Positions 1 through 8,225 of a stretch of DNA of 20,622 nucleotides are shown in pieces. Position 1 is the first letter of the stretch; the number at the start of each line of letters is the position of its first letter. Where the stretch lies: the NCBI GenBank assembly GCA_946405645.1, contig CAMJHW010000011.1, positions 1 through 20,622 on the forward strand, given 5' to 3'. Origin of the DNA: an uncultured Bacteroidales bacterium (GTDB lineage Bacteria > Bacteroidota > Bacteroidia > Bacteroidales > UBA932). Made by a program: the position numbers and the translations under genes. Under the pieces are notes generated by a model. That model was not told where the DNA came from. It did not search any database and saw only the letters and a program-made list of their open reading frames with translations.

Positions 1-30
1 CTTGAAATCCTTGAATGTCAAATATGCCAT
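1..30 (-). CDS. korB: 2-oxoacid:ferredoxin oxidoreductase subunit beta (5' fragment)
   Basis: Only the first ten codons are inside the window, reading MAYLTFKDFK from an ATG whose complement is at 28-30. The start lies four bases after the korA stop codon on the same strand. In Bacteroidales the thiamine-diphosphate-binding beta subunit follows the fused gamma-alpha subunit in this way, so the identification rests mainly on position. The short peptide cannot prove it, but the tight spacing and open frame to the window edge make another product unlikely. Confidence 0.6.
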   Translation of the reverse strand, partial: MAYLTFKDFK

Positions 31-34
31 AGTC

Positions 35-1879
35 TTACAATGCCTCGTTGATGGCCGCGACGAGCTCGTTCACGAGGAACGGCTGCCCCTGGACCTTGTT
101 GAATTGAAGATAATCGAACTGCGGGTGCACGCCGCGCAGGTAATTCACGAACTGTCCGCTGTTGAGCTCGCACACGATGATCTTCTCGAAATGCGAGAAG
201 ACCTCGGCGGTATTCTTCGGCAGCGGGAGCACGTAGTCAAAGTGGGCGTAGGAAACCTCCTTGCCGGCCTCGCGCACTGCGTGCACGGCCGAAAGGATGT
301 GTCCGTACGTACCGCCCCAGCCGACCACGAGCAGCTTGCCGGAAGCGGGACCGTCGACTTCGAGCCCGGGGATGTAATCCGCGATCTTCTGAACCTTGGC
401 GGCACGCTCGGCAACCATCATCGCATGGTTCGCGGGATCGGTGGAGAGCACGCCTTCATGGGTCTTCTCAAGACCGCCGACGCGATGCTCGAAGCCCTTC
501 TGTCCGGGCAGTGCCCAGCGGCGCACGAACGTCTCGGGGTCACGCTGGAAAGGATAGTATTTCTGGCCTTCCTTGAGGATACCCTCGACGAAGGGCGGCT
601 TGATCTCGGGATAGTCAGCCATCGACGGAATCCTCCAGGGCTCGGAGCCGTTGCCGAGGAAACCCTCGGAAAGGAGGATGACGGGAGTCATGTGCTCGAG
701 AGCGATCTTCGCAGCGTTGAAGGCGGCGTCGAAGCAGTGCGCCGGAGAATGCGCGGCCACGATGGGGATCGGGCATTCGCCGTTGCGGCCGTACAGGGCC
801 TGGGTGAGGTCGGTCTGCTCGGTCTTGGTCGGCAGGCCGGTCGAAGGACCGCCGCGCTGGACATCTACGATGACCAGCGGCAGCTCGGCCATGACGGCCA
901 GTCCCATGGCCTCGCTCTTCAGCGAGAGGCCGGGGCCGGAAGTGGTGGTGACGGCGAGGTTGCCGGCGAAGGAAGCACCGATGGCGGTGCAGATGCCGGC
1001 GATTTCGTCCTCGGCCTGCAGCGTCTTGGCGCCGAGGCTCTTATGGATGGCAAGTTCCTCGAGGATGGCCGTTGCCGGCGTGATGGGATAGGAGCCGCAG
1101 AAGAGAGGAAGGCTCGACTTCTCCGAGGCGGCGAGCAGGCCCCAAGCGGTGGCCTGGTTGCCGGTGATGTTGCGGTAGGTGCCCTTCTTGAGCTTGGCGG
1201 GAGCCACGGTGTAGGTGTTCGCGATGGCCTGGACGTTGGAGGCATAGTTGAATCCGTCGTTCAGGACCTTCTTGTTGGGAGCGATGACCTCGGGGTGCTT
1301 CTTGGAGAACTTGCGCTCGAGATACTGGTAGATGTACTCCAGCGGACGGTTGTAGATGTAGCAGGCCATACCGAGCGTGAACATGTTCTTGCACTTGTGG
1401 ATGGCCTTGGAATCCATGCCGGAATCCTTAAGGCTCTCTTCGGTGAGAGTGGTGATGGGGGCGATGAGGAGGGTCCTGTCCTCGACGTGCAGTTCCTCGA
1501 AAGGATTGTCGGTCTTGAACCCCGCCTTGGTCATCCCGGCTTCGTCGAAGGCGTCCTCGTCCACGAGGATCATGGCCGTGGGCTTGCACCATTTGGCGTT
1601 CGCCTTGAGAGCGGCGGGATTCATGGCGACCAGGAGGTCGCAGAAATCACCGGGAGTATTGACGTCCCCGCTTCCGATATGGACCTGGAAGCCGGACACT
1701 CCGGACACAGTGCCGTGGGGTGCGCGAATCTCAGCCGGATAGTCCGGGAAAGTGGACAATTCGTTTCCGTAGATCGCCGACATATCGGCAAAGAGAGACC
1801 CGGTGAGCTGCATGCCGTCACCTGAATCTCCCGCGAAACGAATTACAACATCTTTAGTATCAATTACCTTGTGTTGCAT
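35..1879 (-). CDS. korA: 2-oxoacid:ferredoxin oxidoreductase, fused gamma-alpha subunit (KorA type)
   Basis: This 614-residue cytoplasmic enzyme subunit oxidatively decarboxylates a 2-oxoacid (most likely 2-oxoglutarate) to its acyl-CoA and passes electrons to ferredoxin, together with the beta subunit that starts four bases downstream. Visible parts: an N-terminal gamma domain (about residues 10-190) opening with GDSGDGMQ; an alpha pyrimidine-binding domain (about 238-440) with GSYPITPAT at 262-270 and GGPSTGLPTKTEQTDL at 343-358; and a C-terminal domain II (about 515-605) with VVGWGGTYGH. Gamma-alpha fusion at this length is the normal Bacteroidetes architecture. The ATG at 1879 gives a conventional N-terminus. 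It follows the ompH terminator, so it probably has its own promoter, although I see no good TAnnTTTG box. The exact 2-oxoacid cannot be told from sequence alone; an isovalerate- or pyruvate-specific paralogue is possible. Confidence 0.9.
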   Translation of the reverse strand: MQHKVIDTKDVVIRFAGDSGDGMQLTGSLFADMSAIYGNELSTFPDYPAEIRAPHGTVSGVSGFQVHIGSGDVNTPGDFCDLLVAMNPAALKANAKWCKPTAMILVDEDAFDEAGMTKAGFKTDNPFEELHVEDRTLLIAPITTLTEESLKDSGMDSKAIHKCKNMFTLGMACYIYNRPLEYIYQYLERKFSKKHPEVIAPNKKVLNDGFNYASNVQAIANTYTVAPAKLKKGTYRNITGNQATAWGLLAASEKSSLPLFCGSYPITPATAILEELAIHKSLGAKTLQAEDEIAGICTAIGASFAGNLAVTTTSGPGLSLKSEAMGLAVMAELPLVIVDVQRGGPSTGLPTKTEQTDLTQALYGRNGECPIPIVAAHSPAHCFDAAFNAAKIALEHMTPVILLSEGFLGNGSEPWRIPSMADYPEIKPPFVEGILKEGQKYYPFQRDPETFVRRWALPGQKGFEHRVGGLEKTHEGVLSTDPANHAMMVAERAAKVQKIADYIPGLEVDGPASGKLLVVGWGGTYGHILSAVHAVREAGKEVSYAHFDYVLPLPKNTAEVFSHFEKIIVCELNSGQFVNYLRGVHPQFDYLQFNKVQGQPFLVNELVAAINEAL

Positions 1880-1915
1880 TACGGTTATTTTGGTTATGTA
1901 ATTATGTGGTTGGAA

Positions 1916-1942
1916 AGGGGCGGAACAAACCGTTCCGCCCCT
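1916..1942 (-). terminator. Hairpin terminator after ompH
   Basis: An 11-bp perfect stem (AGGGGCGGAAC with GTTCCGCCCCT) closes a 5-nt loop. On the minus strand it is followed by TTTCC, a short U-tract. It sits 15 nt past the ompH stop and before korA, so it probably ends the nadK-uppS-bamA-ompH transcript. Confidence 0.8.
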
Positions 1943-1957
1943 AAATGTCTAGTTATC

Positions 1958-2518
1958 TTACTGCTGCGCCTGGGCTGCAGCCTGAAGCTCAGCCTGGAGG
2001 CTCTCGAGGGTCCTGCCCTCGGCGATATTGAGTGCCTTGCGGGCGGCGGGGGTCAGGTCAGTGCTCTGAGCAGGGTCGATGTAAAGCATCTGGGAGGTGT
2101 CGAAGACAAAGATGTAGTTGCCGGCCTTGGCGAGCGAGTTGACAGTCTCCTGTGCTTTCTGCACGAGGGGAGCCATGAGCTCGTTCTGCTTGGCTGCAAG
2201 CTCCTGCTGGATGCTCTGCTCGAACTCCATGATGCGCTGCTGCACGTCGTTGATTTCCTTCTCCTTGCTCTCGCGGATGGTCTGGGTCCAGGTAGAGGAC
2301 TTCTGCTGGTAAGTGGTAACCTTGTTCTGGTACTCCTCCATCATGCTCTGATAGACCTCCTGAGCCTCGTTCTGGGCGGCGGTCATGGTGGCCCTGGCCT
2401 GGTCGGCCTCAGGCATGAGCTGGTAGAGCTCGGTAAAATTCACATGCGCGAACTTCGGCTGGGCGAAGGCCGCTGCTGAGATGAATGCCATTACGGCGAA
2501 CAAAAGGATCTTTTTCAT
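1958..2518 (-). CDS. OmpH/Skp-family periplasmic chaperone
   Basis: A 186-residue exported protein. Residues 1-19 are a Sec signal peptide (Lys-Lys, hydrophobic core, AFA) and the mature protein begins Gln-Pro-Lys-Phe-Ala-His-Val-Asn, the usual first strand of OmpH/Skp proteins. Residues about 40-130 are rich in Glu, Gln and Lys and look like the long coiled-coil tentacles with which Skp holds unfolded outer-membrane proteins in the periplasm. The C-terminus is Ala/Gln-rich. It lies 26 nt downstream of bamA on the same strand, which is the classical bamA-skp arrangement, so it very likely feeds substrates to the BAM complex. A transcription terminator follows at 1916-1942. The window holds a second, lipid-anchored OmpH-like gene at 7611-8225. 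Confidence 0.9.
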   Translation of the reverse strand: MKKILLFAVMAFISAAAFAQPKFAHVNFTELYQLMPEADQARATMTAAQNEAQEVYQSMMEEYQNKVTTYQQKSSTWTQTIRESKEKEINDVQQRIMEFEQSIQQELAAKQNELMAPLVQKAQETVNSLAKAGNYIFVFDTSQMLYIDPAQSTDLTPAARKALNIAEGRTLESLQAELQAAAQAQQ

Positions 2519-2544
2519 ATTGCAAATAATTTTGAATTTATCTT

Positions 2545-5193
2545 TTAGAATTGCTGTCCGATCACGAAATGGAACTGGCTCTTGCCATACTGGGTGTCGT
2601 CGAAGCCGTAGCCCCAGTCGACGCCGAGCAGACCGACCATGGGAAGGAACACGCGCACACCGACACCGGCAGAACGCTTGATCTGGAACGGGTTGAAGTC
2701 CCGGATGTCCGCCCAGCAGTTTCCTCCTTCGAGAAACAGCAGGGCAAAGATCGTGGAAGTAGGCTGGAGGATCACTGGATAGCGAAGCTCCACGGTGAAC
2801 TTGTCATAGACGTTGCCCGAGTACGTGTAATTGTTGGTATTGTACATCGATACCGTACGCGGGGTCAGGGAATAATTCTGATAACCGCGCAGCGAGACCA
2901 CCTCGGTACCATATGTGGAGTAGCCCGACATACCGTCGCCGCCGACCATGAAGCCCTCGAACGGGGAATAGCCCCAGTTGCGGTTGTAGTAGCCGAGGTA
3001 TCCGAACTGGGCCCTGGTCATGAGGACGAGGTTGTCGATGAGCTTGGTATAGGTGGCGCCGGAGATCTTCCACTTGTGGTACTCGGTCCACTTGTAACGC
3101 TGCTGCGCAGTGTAGTTGTCATAATTGATGTCGCGCCAGGAGTCGACCCTGATGGGATTGCCGTTGGCGTCGAGACGGCTGATGTCCTTCCTCCTCAAAA
3201 GTGAGAAAGGAGGCGTCAGCTGAAGTGAAGCCGTGAACTCGGAGCCCTGGCGGGGATAGATCTGCTGGTCGGTGGAGGTCCTGTTGAGCGTCAGCGAATA
3301 GCTGATGTTGTGGGTGAGGCCGTCGTCGAAGATGAAATATCCCGAATACCAGTCGGTCAGGCGGTAGGTCTGCCAGCTGAGTCCGTTGTAGAGGACGAAA
3401 TAGTTGTCAGGCCACTTCAGGCGGTTTCCGAGGGAAGCCGAGAAGCCGAACACCTCGAAGCTCTTGTCAGCGTTGAACATGCTGTCCCAATAGGAGCCGG
3501 AAGAGGCATAGGCATATCCGTAATACTGGGCGTAATAGGGATTGTAGTTGGTCTGCTTGGTATAATACAGCGACAGGCTGAGCGAGGTAGGCTTCTTGCC
3601 GAAGAGCCAGGGTTCGGTAAAGCTGGCGGAAAGGGCGGTGTAATACCGGCCATTGGTCTGGAAGCGGAAGGCGAGATTCTGGGCGTCGCCGAGCGGCACG
3701 GGCCGCCAAGCGCCCTTTTCGAACATGCGCTTGGTGGAGAAATTGTTGAAGCTCACGCCGGCGGTGGCCACGAAAGTGCGTCCGCCCCAACCTCCGGAAA
3801 GCTCGAGCTGCGAAGAAGGTTTCTCCGTGACGTTATAGACGAGATCCACGGTATTGGTCAAAGGATTGGGGAGCACGGAATAACCGCCTTCGCTCATGAT
3901 GGCCTCAGGGTCGAACTGGCCCAGCGAAGCGATCTCACGGACGGAGCGCTCGAAGTCCGTCTGGCTGAAAAGGTAGCCGGGACGGGTGTAGATCTGGCGG
4001 CGTACGACCTTTTCGTTGGTCAGGTCGTTGCCGTTGATGACGATGTTGTTGAGCGTGGCGGGCTTGCCCTCGGTGATGCGCATCTCCACATCGACGGAGT
4101 CGTTCTGGATATTGAGCTCGACGGGAGTAACGTGGAAGAACAGATAGCCGTTGTCGCGATAGAGCTTGCCGACACCGTAGTCGGACTCCTTCTCGCCTCC
4201 CTCCAGACGCTTCTTCATGGTCACGACGTCATAGACGTCACCCTTGTTGATGGCGAGGAGTTCGTTGAGATTGTCCGTAGTGTATACTGAGTTGCCGGTC
4301 CAGGTGATGTCGCGGAAATAATAGCGGTCGCCCTGGTCGAACACGAGGTCGATGCCCAGGCGGTTGTGGTCGACGTAGTAGATGGAGTCGCGGACGAGCC
4401 TCGCGTCGCGGAAACCGGCCTCGTTGAAGGCGTTGATGGCGGCTTTCTTGTCGTTCTCGTACTCCTTGCTGTTGAACTTCTTGGAATGGAAGAAGTTGTA
4501 GAGTTTGGCCGACTTGGTCTTCTTCATCTCCTTGGCGATCTTGTACTCCTTTACGTCGTCGTTGCCGATGAAGTTGATCTCCTTGATGCGGATGCGCTCT
4601 CCCCTGTCGACGTTGAAGTTGACGCGGATGGCTCCGCGGACCATGCTGTCCCTGATAACCTCCGGGGTGACCACGGTATTGATGAAGCCCTTTTCGGCAT
4701 AGAAACGCTTGATGATGTCGGACGAGGTCTTGGACACGTACTCGGAGAACTCGCCGCCGCGCCGGAAGCTGAGGCGTTCCTCGAGGTCCTTCTTCTCACC
4801 GCTCTTGACGCCGGTGAAGGTCCAGCGGGACATCCTGGGACGTTCGAGGATGGTGATCTTGAACCATGCCGAGTCGCGGGCGGCGGACACGCTGTCGATG
4901 CTGACCGACACGTCCTCGAAGTAGCGCTGGAGCCACAGACGGTTGACTACCTGGGAGATATCATCGCCGGGGACGGTGACAGAATACCCCGTCTGCAAAC
5001 CTGAGGCGGAGATGATCTGCTGGTCACTGTAGTACGTGTTGCCGTCCACGGTTATCCCCGCCACGACATACTGCCGGGGATTGTTGTAGTCCACCACAAT
5101 GTTCTCGCGTTCCTGGCCTTTGGCCACGAAAGGCGCGAGCAACATCAGCAGCAGGCTGGCTATCCTGATATATCTCATCGATAGATGTTTCAT
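2545..5193 (-). CDS. bamA: Outer membrane protein assembly factor BamA
   Basis: An 882-residue Omp85 protein, the central insertase that folds beta-barrels into the outer membrane. A signal peptide covers about residues 1-27. A POTRA series (about 35-450) follows, with typical phrases such as VDGNTYYSD, GERIRIKEINFIGN and YYFRDITWTGN, then a 16-strand-type barrel to the C-terminus, which ends in Gln-Gln-Phe as expected for a BAM signal. The barrel carries LRGYQNY (768-774), matching the conserved VRGF/Y lid-loop motif. The length is normal for Bacteroidetes BamA. The start at 5193 is the ATG nearest the TATATTTG box at 5205-5212; an in-frame ATG at 5178 also leaves an adequate signal peptide. 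It stands between uppS (25 nt) and ompH (26 nt). The lipoprotein partner BamD is encoded elsewhere in this window (11983-12837). Confidence 0.95.
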   Translation of the reverse strand: MKHLSMRYIRIASLLLMLLAPFVAKGQERENIVVDYNNPRQYVVAGITVDGNTYYSDQQIISASGLQTGYSVTVPGDDISQVVNRLWLQRYFEDVSVSIDSVSAARDSAWFKITILERPRMSRWTFTGVKSGEKKDLEERLSFRRGGEFSEYVSKTSSDIIKRFYAEKGFINTVVTPEVIRDSMVRGAIRVNFNVDRGERIRIKEINFIGNDDVKEYKIAKEMKKTKSAKLYNFFHSKKFNSKEYENDKKAAINAFNEAGFRDARLVRDSIYYVDHNRLGIDLVFDQGDRYYFRDITWTGNSVYTTDNLNELLAINKGDVYDVVTMKKRLEGGEKESDYGVGKLYRDNGYLFFHVTPVELNIQNDSVDVEMRITEGKPATLNNIVINGNDLTNEKVVRRQIYTRPGYLFSQTDFERSVREIASLGQFDPEAIMSEGGYSVLPNPLTNTVDLVYNVTEKPSSQLELSGGWGGRTFVATAGVSFNNFSTKRMFEKGAWRPVPLGDAQNLAFRFQTNGRYYTALSASFTEPWLFGKKPTSLSLSLYYTKQTNYNPYYAQYYGYAYASSGSYWDSMFNADKSFEVFGFSASLGNRLKWPDNYFVLYNGLSWQTYRLTDWYSGYFIFDDGLTHNISYSLTLNRTSTDQQIYPRQGSEFTASLQLTPPFSLLRRKDISRLDANGNPIRVDSWRDINYDNYTAQQRYKWTEYHKWKISGATYTKLIDNLVLMTRAQFGYLGYYNRNWGYSPFEGFMVGGDGMSGYSTYGTEVVSLRGYQNYSLTPRTVSMYNTNNYTYSGNVYDKFTVELRYPVILQPTSTIFALLFLEGGNCWADIRDFNPFQIKRSAGVGVRVFLPMVGLLGVDWGYGFDDTQYGKSQFHFVIGQQF

Positions 5194-5204
5194 TTAACAA
5201 TCCG

Positions 5205-5212
5205 CAAATATA
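5205..5212 (-). promoter_or_regulatory. Putative -7 box upstream of bamA
   Basis: On the minus strand this reads TATATTTG, a perfect match to the Bacteroidetes TAnnTTTG -7 element, in the short gap between uppS and bamA. I see no good TTTG -33 box 18-20 nt further upstream, so this would be a secondary promoter giving extra bamA-ompH transcript. Confidence 0.5.
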
Positions 5213-5218
5213 CGCCAA

Positions 5219-5932
5219 TTATTTGACTTTACCATACCGTCGGTCCCGCTTTGCGAACTCTTCCAGAGCCGAGAAGAAAGCTTCCTTCCGGAAATCGGGC
5301 CACAGCAGGGGGCTGAAGATGAATTCCGAATAGGCGCTCTGCCAGAGCAGGTAATTACTGAGCCGCTGCTCGCCGGACGTGCGGATGATGAGGTCGGGAT
5401 CCGGAACGCCCGCCGTAACGAGGCGCGAGTCGATGTCCGCGAAGTCCAGCGAGTCGATCCCTTCGGGATGCGACGCATACTCGCGGGCTATCGACTTGGC
5501 GGCCTGAAGGATGTCCCACTTGCCACTGTAGCTGAGGAAGAGGATGAGCGTAAGCCGGTCGTTGGCTTCCGTGCGCCGCATCATGTCGTCGATGGCTTCG
5601 TTGAGCGTGTCCGAAAGCCTCTCGCGGTTGCCCAGGACGACGAAACGGACACTGTTCTTCATGAAAGTCTCGAACTCGTTCACCATGGACTTGAACATCA
5701 GCTTCATCAGGGCGTCGACTTCGGACTCCGGACGGCCCCAGTTCTCCTCCGAAAAGGCGAAGAGGGAAAGGTATTTCACCCCCGCTTCGACCGCAGCTTC
5801 GGTACAGGCGCGTACGCTTTCGACGCCTTCGAAATGTCCGAAGACGCGTTCGCGGCCCCTTTCACGGGCCCATCTGCCATTGCCGTCCATTATTATGGAT
5901 ACGTGCGTGGGGATTCTCTTCTCCGCTTCCAT
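5219..5932 (-). CDS. uppS: Isoprenyl (undecaprenyl diphosphate) synthase
   Basis: A 237-residue cis-prenyltransferase that condenses isopentenyl diphosphate units onto farnesyl diphosphate to make the C55 lipid carrier for peptidoglycan and surface glycans. It acts at the inner face of the cytoplasmic membrane. The catalytic-Asp motif IIMDGNGRWA is at 13-22 (Asp16), and FAFSEENWGRP follows. Near the C-terminus lies the diphosphate-binding signature PDLIIRTSGEQRLSNYLLWQ. The length and motif order are normal. The start at 5932 is three bases after the nadK stop, so the two genes are surely co-transcribed and perhaps translationally coupled. bamA follows 25 nt downstream, giving an envelope-biogenesis cluster. 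Confidence 0.96.
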   Translation of the reverse strand: MEAEKRIPTHVSIIMDGNGRWARERGRERVFGHFEGVESVRACTEAAVEAGVKYLSLFAFSEENWGRPESEVDALMKLMFKSMVNEFETFMKNSVRFVVLGNRERLSDTLNEAIDDMMRRTEANDRLTLILFLSYSGKWDILQAAKSIAREYASHPEGIDSLDFADIDSRLVTAGVPDPDLIIRTSGEQRLSNYLLWQSAYSEFIFSPLLWPDFRKEAFFSALEEFAKRDRRYGKVK

Positions 5933-5935
5933 CCG

Positions 5936-6739
5936 TTATAAGTTTCTGACATCCTCGCCCCAGAACAGTTTGCTCTTGAGGGCCTGGATGAAGTTCGACC
6001 TGTCGAGGCGAATCCTCTTCAGCGAAAACTGTGCCACTGATACCGAGAGGCGGGAGGATACGGGCAGGACGAAGTTGCGGTTGTCCGCGGTGACCATTAT
6101 CTCGGACTCCCTCGAACGGAACGACAACTTCACGACGGAAGTGTCGGGGACCACGATAGGACGTATGTTGAGATTGTGCGGAGCGATGGGGGCGAGGACC
6201 AGGACGCGGGCTTCCGGAGTGCAGATGGGGCCGCCGACGCTGAGGGAATAAGCAGTCGATCCGGAGCTCGTCGCCACGAGGAAGCCGTCAGCCCAGCAGG
6301 TGGGGAGCGATTCGCCGTCGATGGACACATCGACGCCGAGCATCGCGGCGCCCTTGCGGTGTACTGTCATTTCGTTGAGGGAAACGTCCGCCCAGCCGCC
6401 GTCCTCGGCCTCAGCCCTGAGCAGCGAGCGGTTCTCGATGGTATATGCACCGGCCAGAAGCGGAGCCACGACCTCGTCGGCCTTGTACTCGGAAAGGAAG
6501 CCGAGGCGGCCGAAATTGACTCCGAGGACCGGCACGCCGGAGTCTCCGACTATGCGTGCCGCCGACAGGAAAGTACCGTCGCCGCCGAGGCTCAGGAGCG
6601 CATCGACGTCGGGGCTGAAATCCTTGGCGTCCTTGACGGTATGGACCTCGCAGCCTCCGGCTTCAAGCTCGGCGCGGAGCGCATCTATGCGGGGGTCTCC
6701 GGCAAGGGAACGTTTTTTGATATATAGTGCAAGTCTCAT
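5936..6739 (-). CDS. nadK: NAD kinase
   Basis: A 267-residue cytoplasmic enzyme that phosphorylates NAD to NADP using ATP or polyphosphate. The diagnostic GGDGT is at 52-56 after a hydrophobic strand, the conserved Asn-Glu pair is at 122-123 (LNEMTVHR), and GSTAYSLSVGGPI at 160-172 is the family's nucleotide-binding loop. I chose the ATG at 6739 (MRLALYIKK) over an in-frame ATG at 6757. The longer start lies within the likely -7 box at 6755-6762, and NAD kinases normally start close to this first beta strand. It is the first gene of the nadK-uppS-bamA-ompH run and is transcribed divergently from pdxJ; the same genes are often neighbours in Bacteroidetes. Confidence 0.95.
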   Translation of the reverse strand: MRLALYIKKRSLAGDPRIDALRAELEAGGCEVHTVKDAKDFSPDVDALLSLGGDGTFLSAARIVGDSGVPVLGVNFGRLGFLSEYKADEVVAPLLAGAYTIENRSLLRAEAEDGGWADVSLNEMTVHRKGAAMLGVDVSIDGESLPTCWADGFLVATSSGSTAYSLSVGGPICTPEARVLVLAPIAPHNLNIRPIVVPDTSVVKLSFRSRESEIMVTADNRNFVLPVSSRLSVSVAQFSLKRIRLDRSNFIQALKSKLFWGEDVRNL

Positions 6740-6754
6740 AATCGAACGGAACGT

Positions 6755-6786
6755 CAAAAATAAAACTTTATTTAATAACTTTGAAA
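6755..6786 (-). promoter_or_regulatory. Putative promoter of the nadK-uppS-bamA-ompH run
   Basis: On the minus strand a -7 box TATTTTTG (6755-6762) lies 20 nt downstream of TTTC (6783-6786), a 3/4 match to the TTTG -33 box. It overlaps the divergent pdxJ promoter region. Its position supports the nadK start at 6739. Confidence 0.5.
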
Positions 6787-6802
6787 TTATTGACTAATTT
6801 TG
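6771..6802 (+). promoter_or_regulatory. Putative pdxJ promoter
   Basis: The -7 box TAATTTTG (6795-6802) has TTTA (6771-6774) 20 nt upstream as a weak -33 box. A second -7-like sequence, TAACTTTG, is at 6776-6783. The start point should fall a few bases after 6802, just at the GC-rich leader hairpin. Confidence 0.5.
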
Positions 6803-6806
6803 TTGC

Positions 6807-6827
6807 GCCGCCGGCGGCTTTGCCGGC
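6807..6827 (+). other. GC-rich self-complementary element in the pdxJ leader
   Basis: This contains a perfect 12-nt palindrome, GCCGCCGGCGGC (6807-6818). Alternatively it can form a 6-bp hairpin, GCCGGC (6810-6815) with GCCGGC (6822-6827), around a 6-nt loop. It is strikingly GC-rich inside an AT-rich intergenic region and would lie at the very 5' end of the pdxJ mRNA. Its function is unknown; transcript stabilisation is one possibility. Confidence 0.5.
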
Positions 6828-6848
6828 TGAGTTTTAAATGATTGTAAC

Positions 6849-7568
6849 ATGACAAGACTTAGCGTCAACATAAACAAGATAGCGACCCTGCGCAACGCCC
6901 GCGGAGGCAATCTCCCCGACGTGGAGAAGGCCGCCAGGGACTGCGAGCGCTTCGGCGCCGAGGGCATCACCGTACACCCCCGTCCCGACGAGAGGCACAT
7001 CCGATATTCCGACGTCCGGCTCATCAGGCCGGACATCACCACGGAATTCAACATCGAAGGCAACCCTATCCCTTCGTTCATCGACCTCGTGTGCGAAGTC
7101 GTCCCCGACCAGGTGACGCTCGTCCCGGACGCCCACGACGCCATCACGTCCAATGCCGGATGGAATACCATAGCCAACAAGGAGTTCCTGACTGAGATCT
7201 GCGCCCTTTTCAAGGGCAAGGGCATCCGCACCTCCATCTTCATCGACCCCGACCCGCGGATGGCGGAAGGAGCCGCCGAATGCGGTGCGGACCGGGTGGA
7301 GCTGTACACGGCGGCCTATGCCGAAGATTTCCCAAAAGATCCGGCGTCCGCTATAGCGGACTATCTCCGCACGGCGGAGGCCGCCCGCTCGGCCGGACTC
7401 GGCCTCAACGCGGGGCATGACCTGAACCTCGACAACCTCGAATATTTCATCCGGACCATCCCCTGGACGGATGAAGTTTCCATCGGGCACGCACTCATCT
7501 CCGACGCCCTATACATGGGCCTTGAGAAAACTATTGGGGCATATCTTTCAAAGATCAAGATTTTTTGA
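6849..7568 (+). CDS. pdxJ: Pyridoxine 5'-phosphate synthase
   Basis: A 239-residue TIM-barrel enzyme of the DXP-dependent vitamin B6 pathway. It condenses 1-deoxy-D-xylulose 5-phosphate with 1-amino-3-hydroxyacetone 3-phosphate to give pyridoxine 5'-phosphate in the cytoplasm. Features seen are the N-terminal strand [18 protein letters not shown], the active-site segment [12 protein letters not shown] (His43), the TEFNIEGNP strand, the [14 protein letters not shown] loop, and [12 protein letters not shown] near the C-terminus carrying the second conserved His. The length is typical. The start codon ATG at 6849 follows a leader of about 40 nt with a hairpin. Its stop overlaps the promoter region of the next gene, so 7611 probably has its own transcript in addition to any readthrough. 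Confidence 0.96.
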   Translation: MTRLSVNINKIATLRNARGGNLPDVEKAARDCERFGAEGITVHPRPDERHIRYSDVRLIRPDITTEFNIEGNPIPSFIDLVCEVVPDQVTLVPDAHDAITSNAGWNTIANKEFLTEICALFKGKGIRTSIFIDPDPRMAEGAAECGADRVELYTAAYAEDFPKDPASAIADYLRTAEAARSAGLGLNAGHDLNLDNLEYFIRTIPWTDEVSIGHALISDALYMGLEKTIGAYLSKIKIF

Positions 7569-7577
7569 TTACTTTTG
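7546..7577 (+). promoter_or_regulatory. Putative promoter of the OmpH-like lipoprotein gene
   Basis: The -7 box TACTTTTG (7570-7577) lies 20 nt after TTTC (7546-7549), a 3/4 match to the -33 box. The -33 part is inside the last codons of pdxJ. The predicted leader to the ATG at 7611 is about 30 nt. Confidence 0.5.
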
Positions 7578-7610
7578 CACCTTACGAATCATTAAACAAC
7601 TCATCATAAA

Positions 7611-8225
7611 ATGAAGAAGACATCTTTGTTCCTCAGCGCGCTGGCCGTCCTGGCCGGCATCGCCACCCTCAATTCCTGCCAGACCCAGGCTCCCGCTTCG
7701 GATGCTCAGGCAGAGACTCCCGCAGCGGCCGTCACCAAGGGCGCAATCGTTTATTTCAACCTTGACAAGGTCATGAACGAGTACGACATGGCCAACGATC
7801 TCGGAAGCGTCCTCCAGACCAAGGTCCAGAGCATCGAGCAGGAAGTCACCCGCAGGGGCAACAAGCTCCAGAGCGACCTCAACGCCTTCCAGGAGAAGAT
7901 CGACAAGGGTCTCCTGACCCGTTCGACCGCCGAGGCCCAGAACGAGAAGCTCGTCAAGCAGCAGAACGATTTCCAGACCTATTACAACCAGAAGCAGCAG
8001 GAAGTGGCTGAGGAGCAGGCGGTCACCATGAACCAGATCGCCAACGCCATCAAGGAATACATCGACAAGTTCAACGAGGAGAAGCAGTACGCCCTCATCA
8101 TCGCCACCCAGGGCGACATCCTTCCCCAGCCCATCGTTGCAGGCGATCCCGACCTCGACATCACCGACATCCTGATCGAAGGTCTCAACGCCGAATACAT
8201 CAAGACCAAGAACCAGAGCGAATAG
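7611..8225 (+). CDS. OmpH/Skp-like lipoprotein
   Basis: A 204-residue exported protein. Residues 1-22 form a lipoprotein signal peptide ending in the lipobox Leu-Asn-Ser-Cys (Cys23), so it is probably lipid-anchored rather than a free periplasmic chaperone. After an Ala/Pro/Thr linker the mature domain starts AIVYFNLDKVMNEYDMA, matching the first strand of OmpH-family proteins. A Gln/Glu/Lys-rich coiled-coil region follows (about 70-150), and the C-terminal part has YALIIATQGDILPQ, again typical of the family. The stop codon shares its last base with the GTG start of the LysM gene, so the two are translationally coupled. A chaperone role at the envelope is inferred from the family; the client is unknown. 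Confidence 0.85.
   Translation: MKKTSLFLSALAVLAGIATLNSCQTQAPASDAQAETPAAAVTKGAIVYFNLDKVMNEYDMANDLGSVLQTKVQSIEQEVTRRGNKLQSDLNAFQEKIDKGLLTRSTAEAQNEKLVKQQNDFQTYYNQKQQEVAEEQAVTMNQIANAIKEYIDKFNEEKQYALIIATQGDILPQPIVAGDPDLDITDILIEGLNAEYIKTKNQSE

Noticed and set aside
2..1825. A 607-codon open frame on the plus strand
   Set aside because: It lies opposite korA, whose motifs are unmistakable; the opposite-strand translation has no recognisable motif and is a by-product of GC-rich codon use.
3310..4290. A 326-codon open frame on the plus strand inside bamA
   Set aside because: It is the antisense shadow of bamA; the translation is Val/Gly/Glu-rich without any domain pattern.
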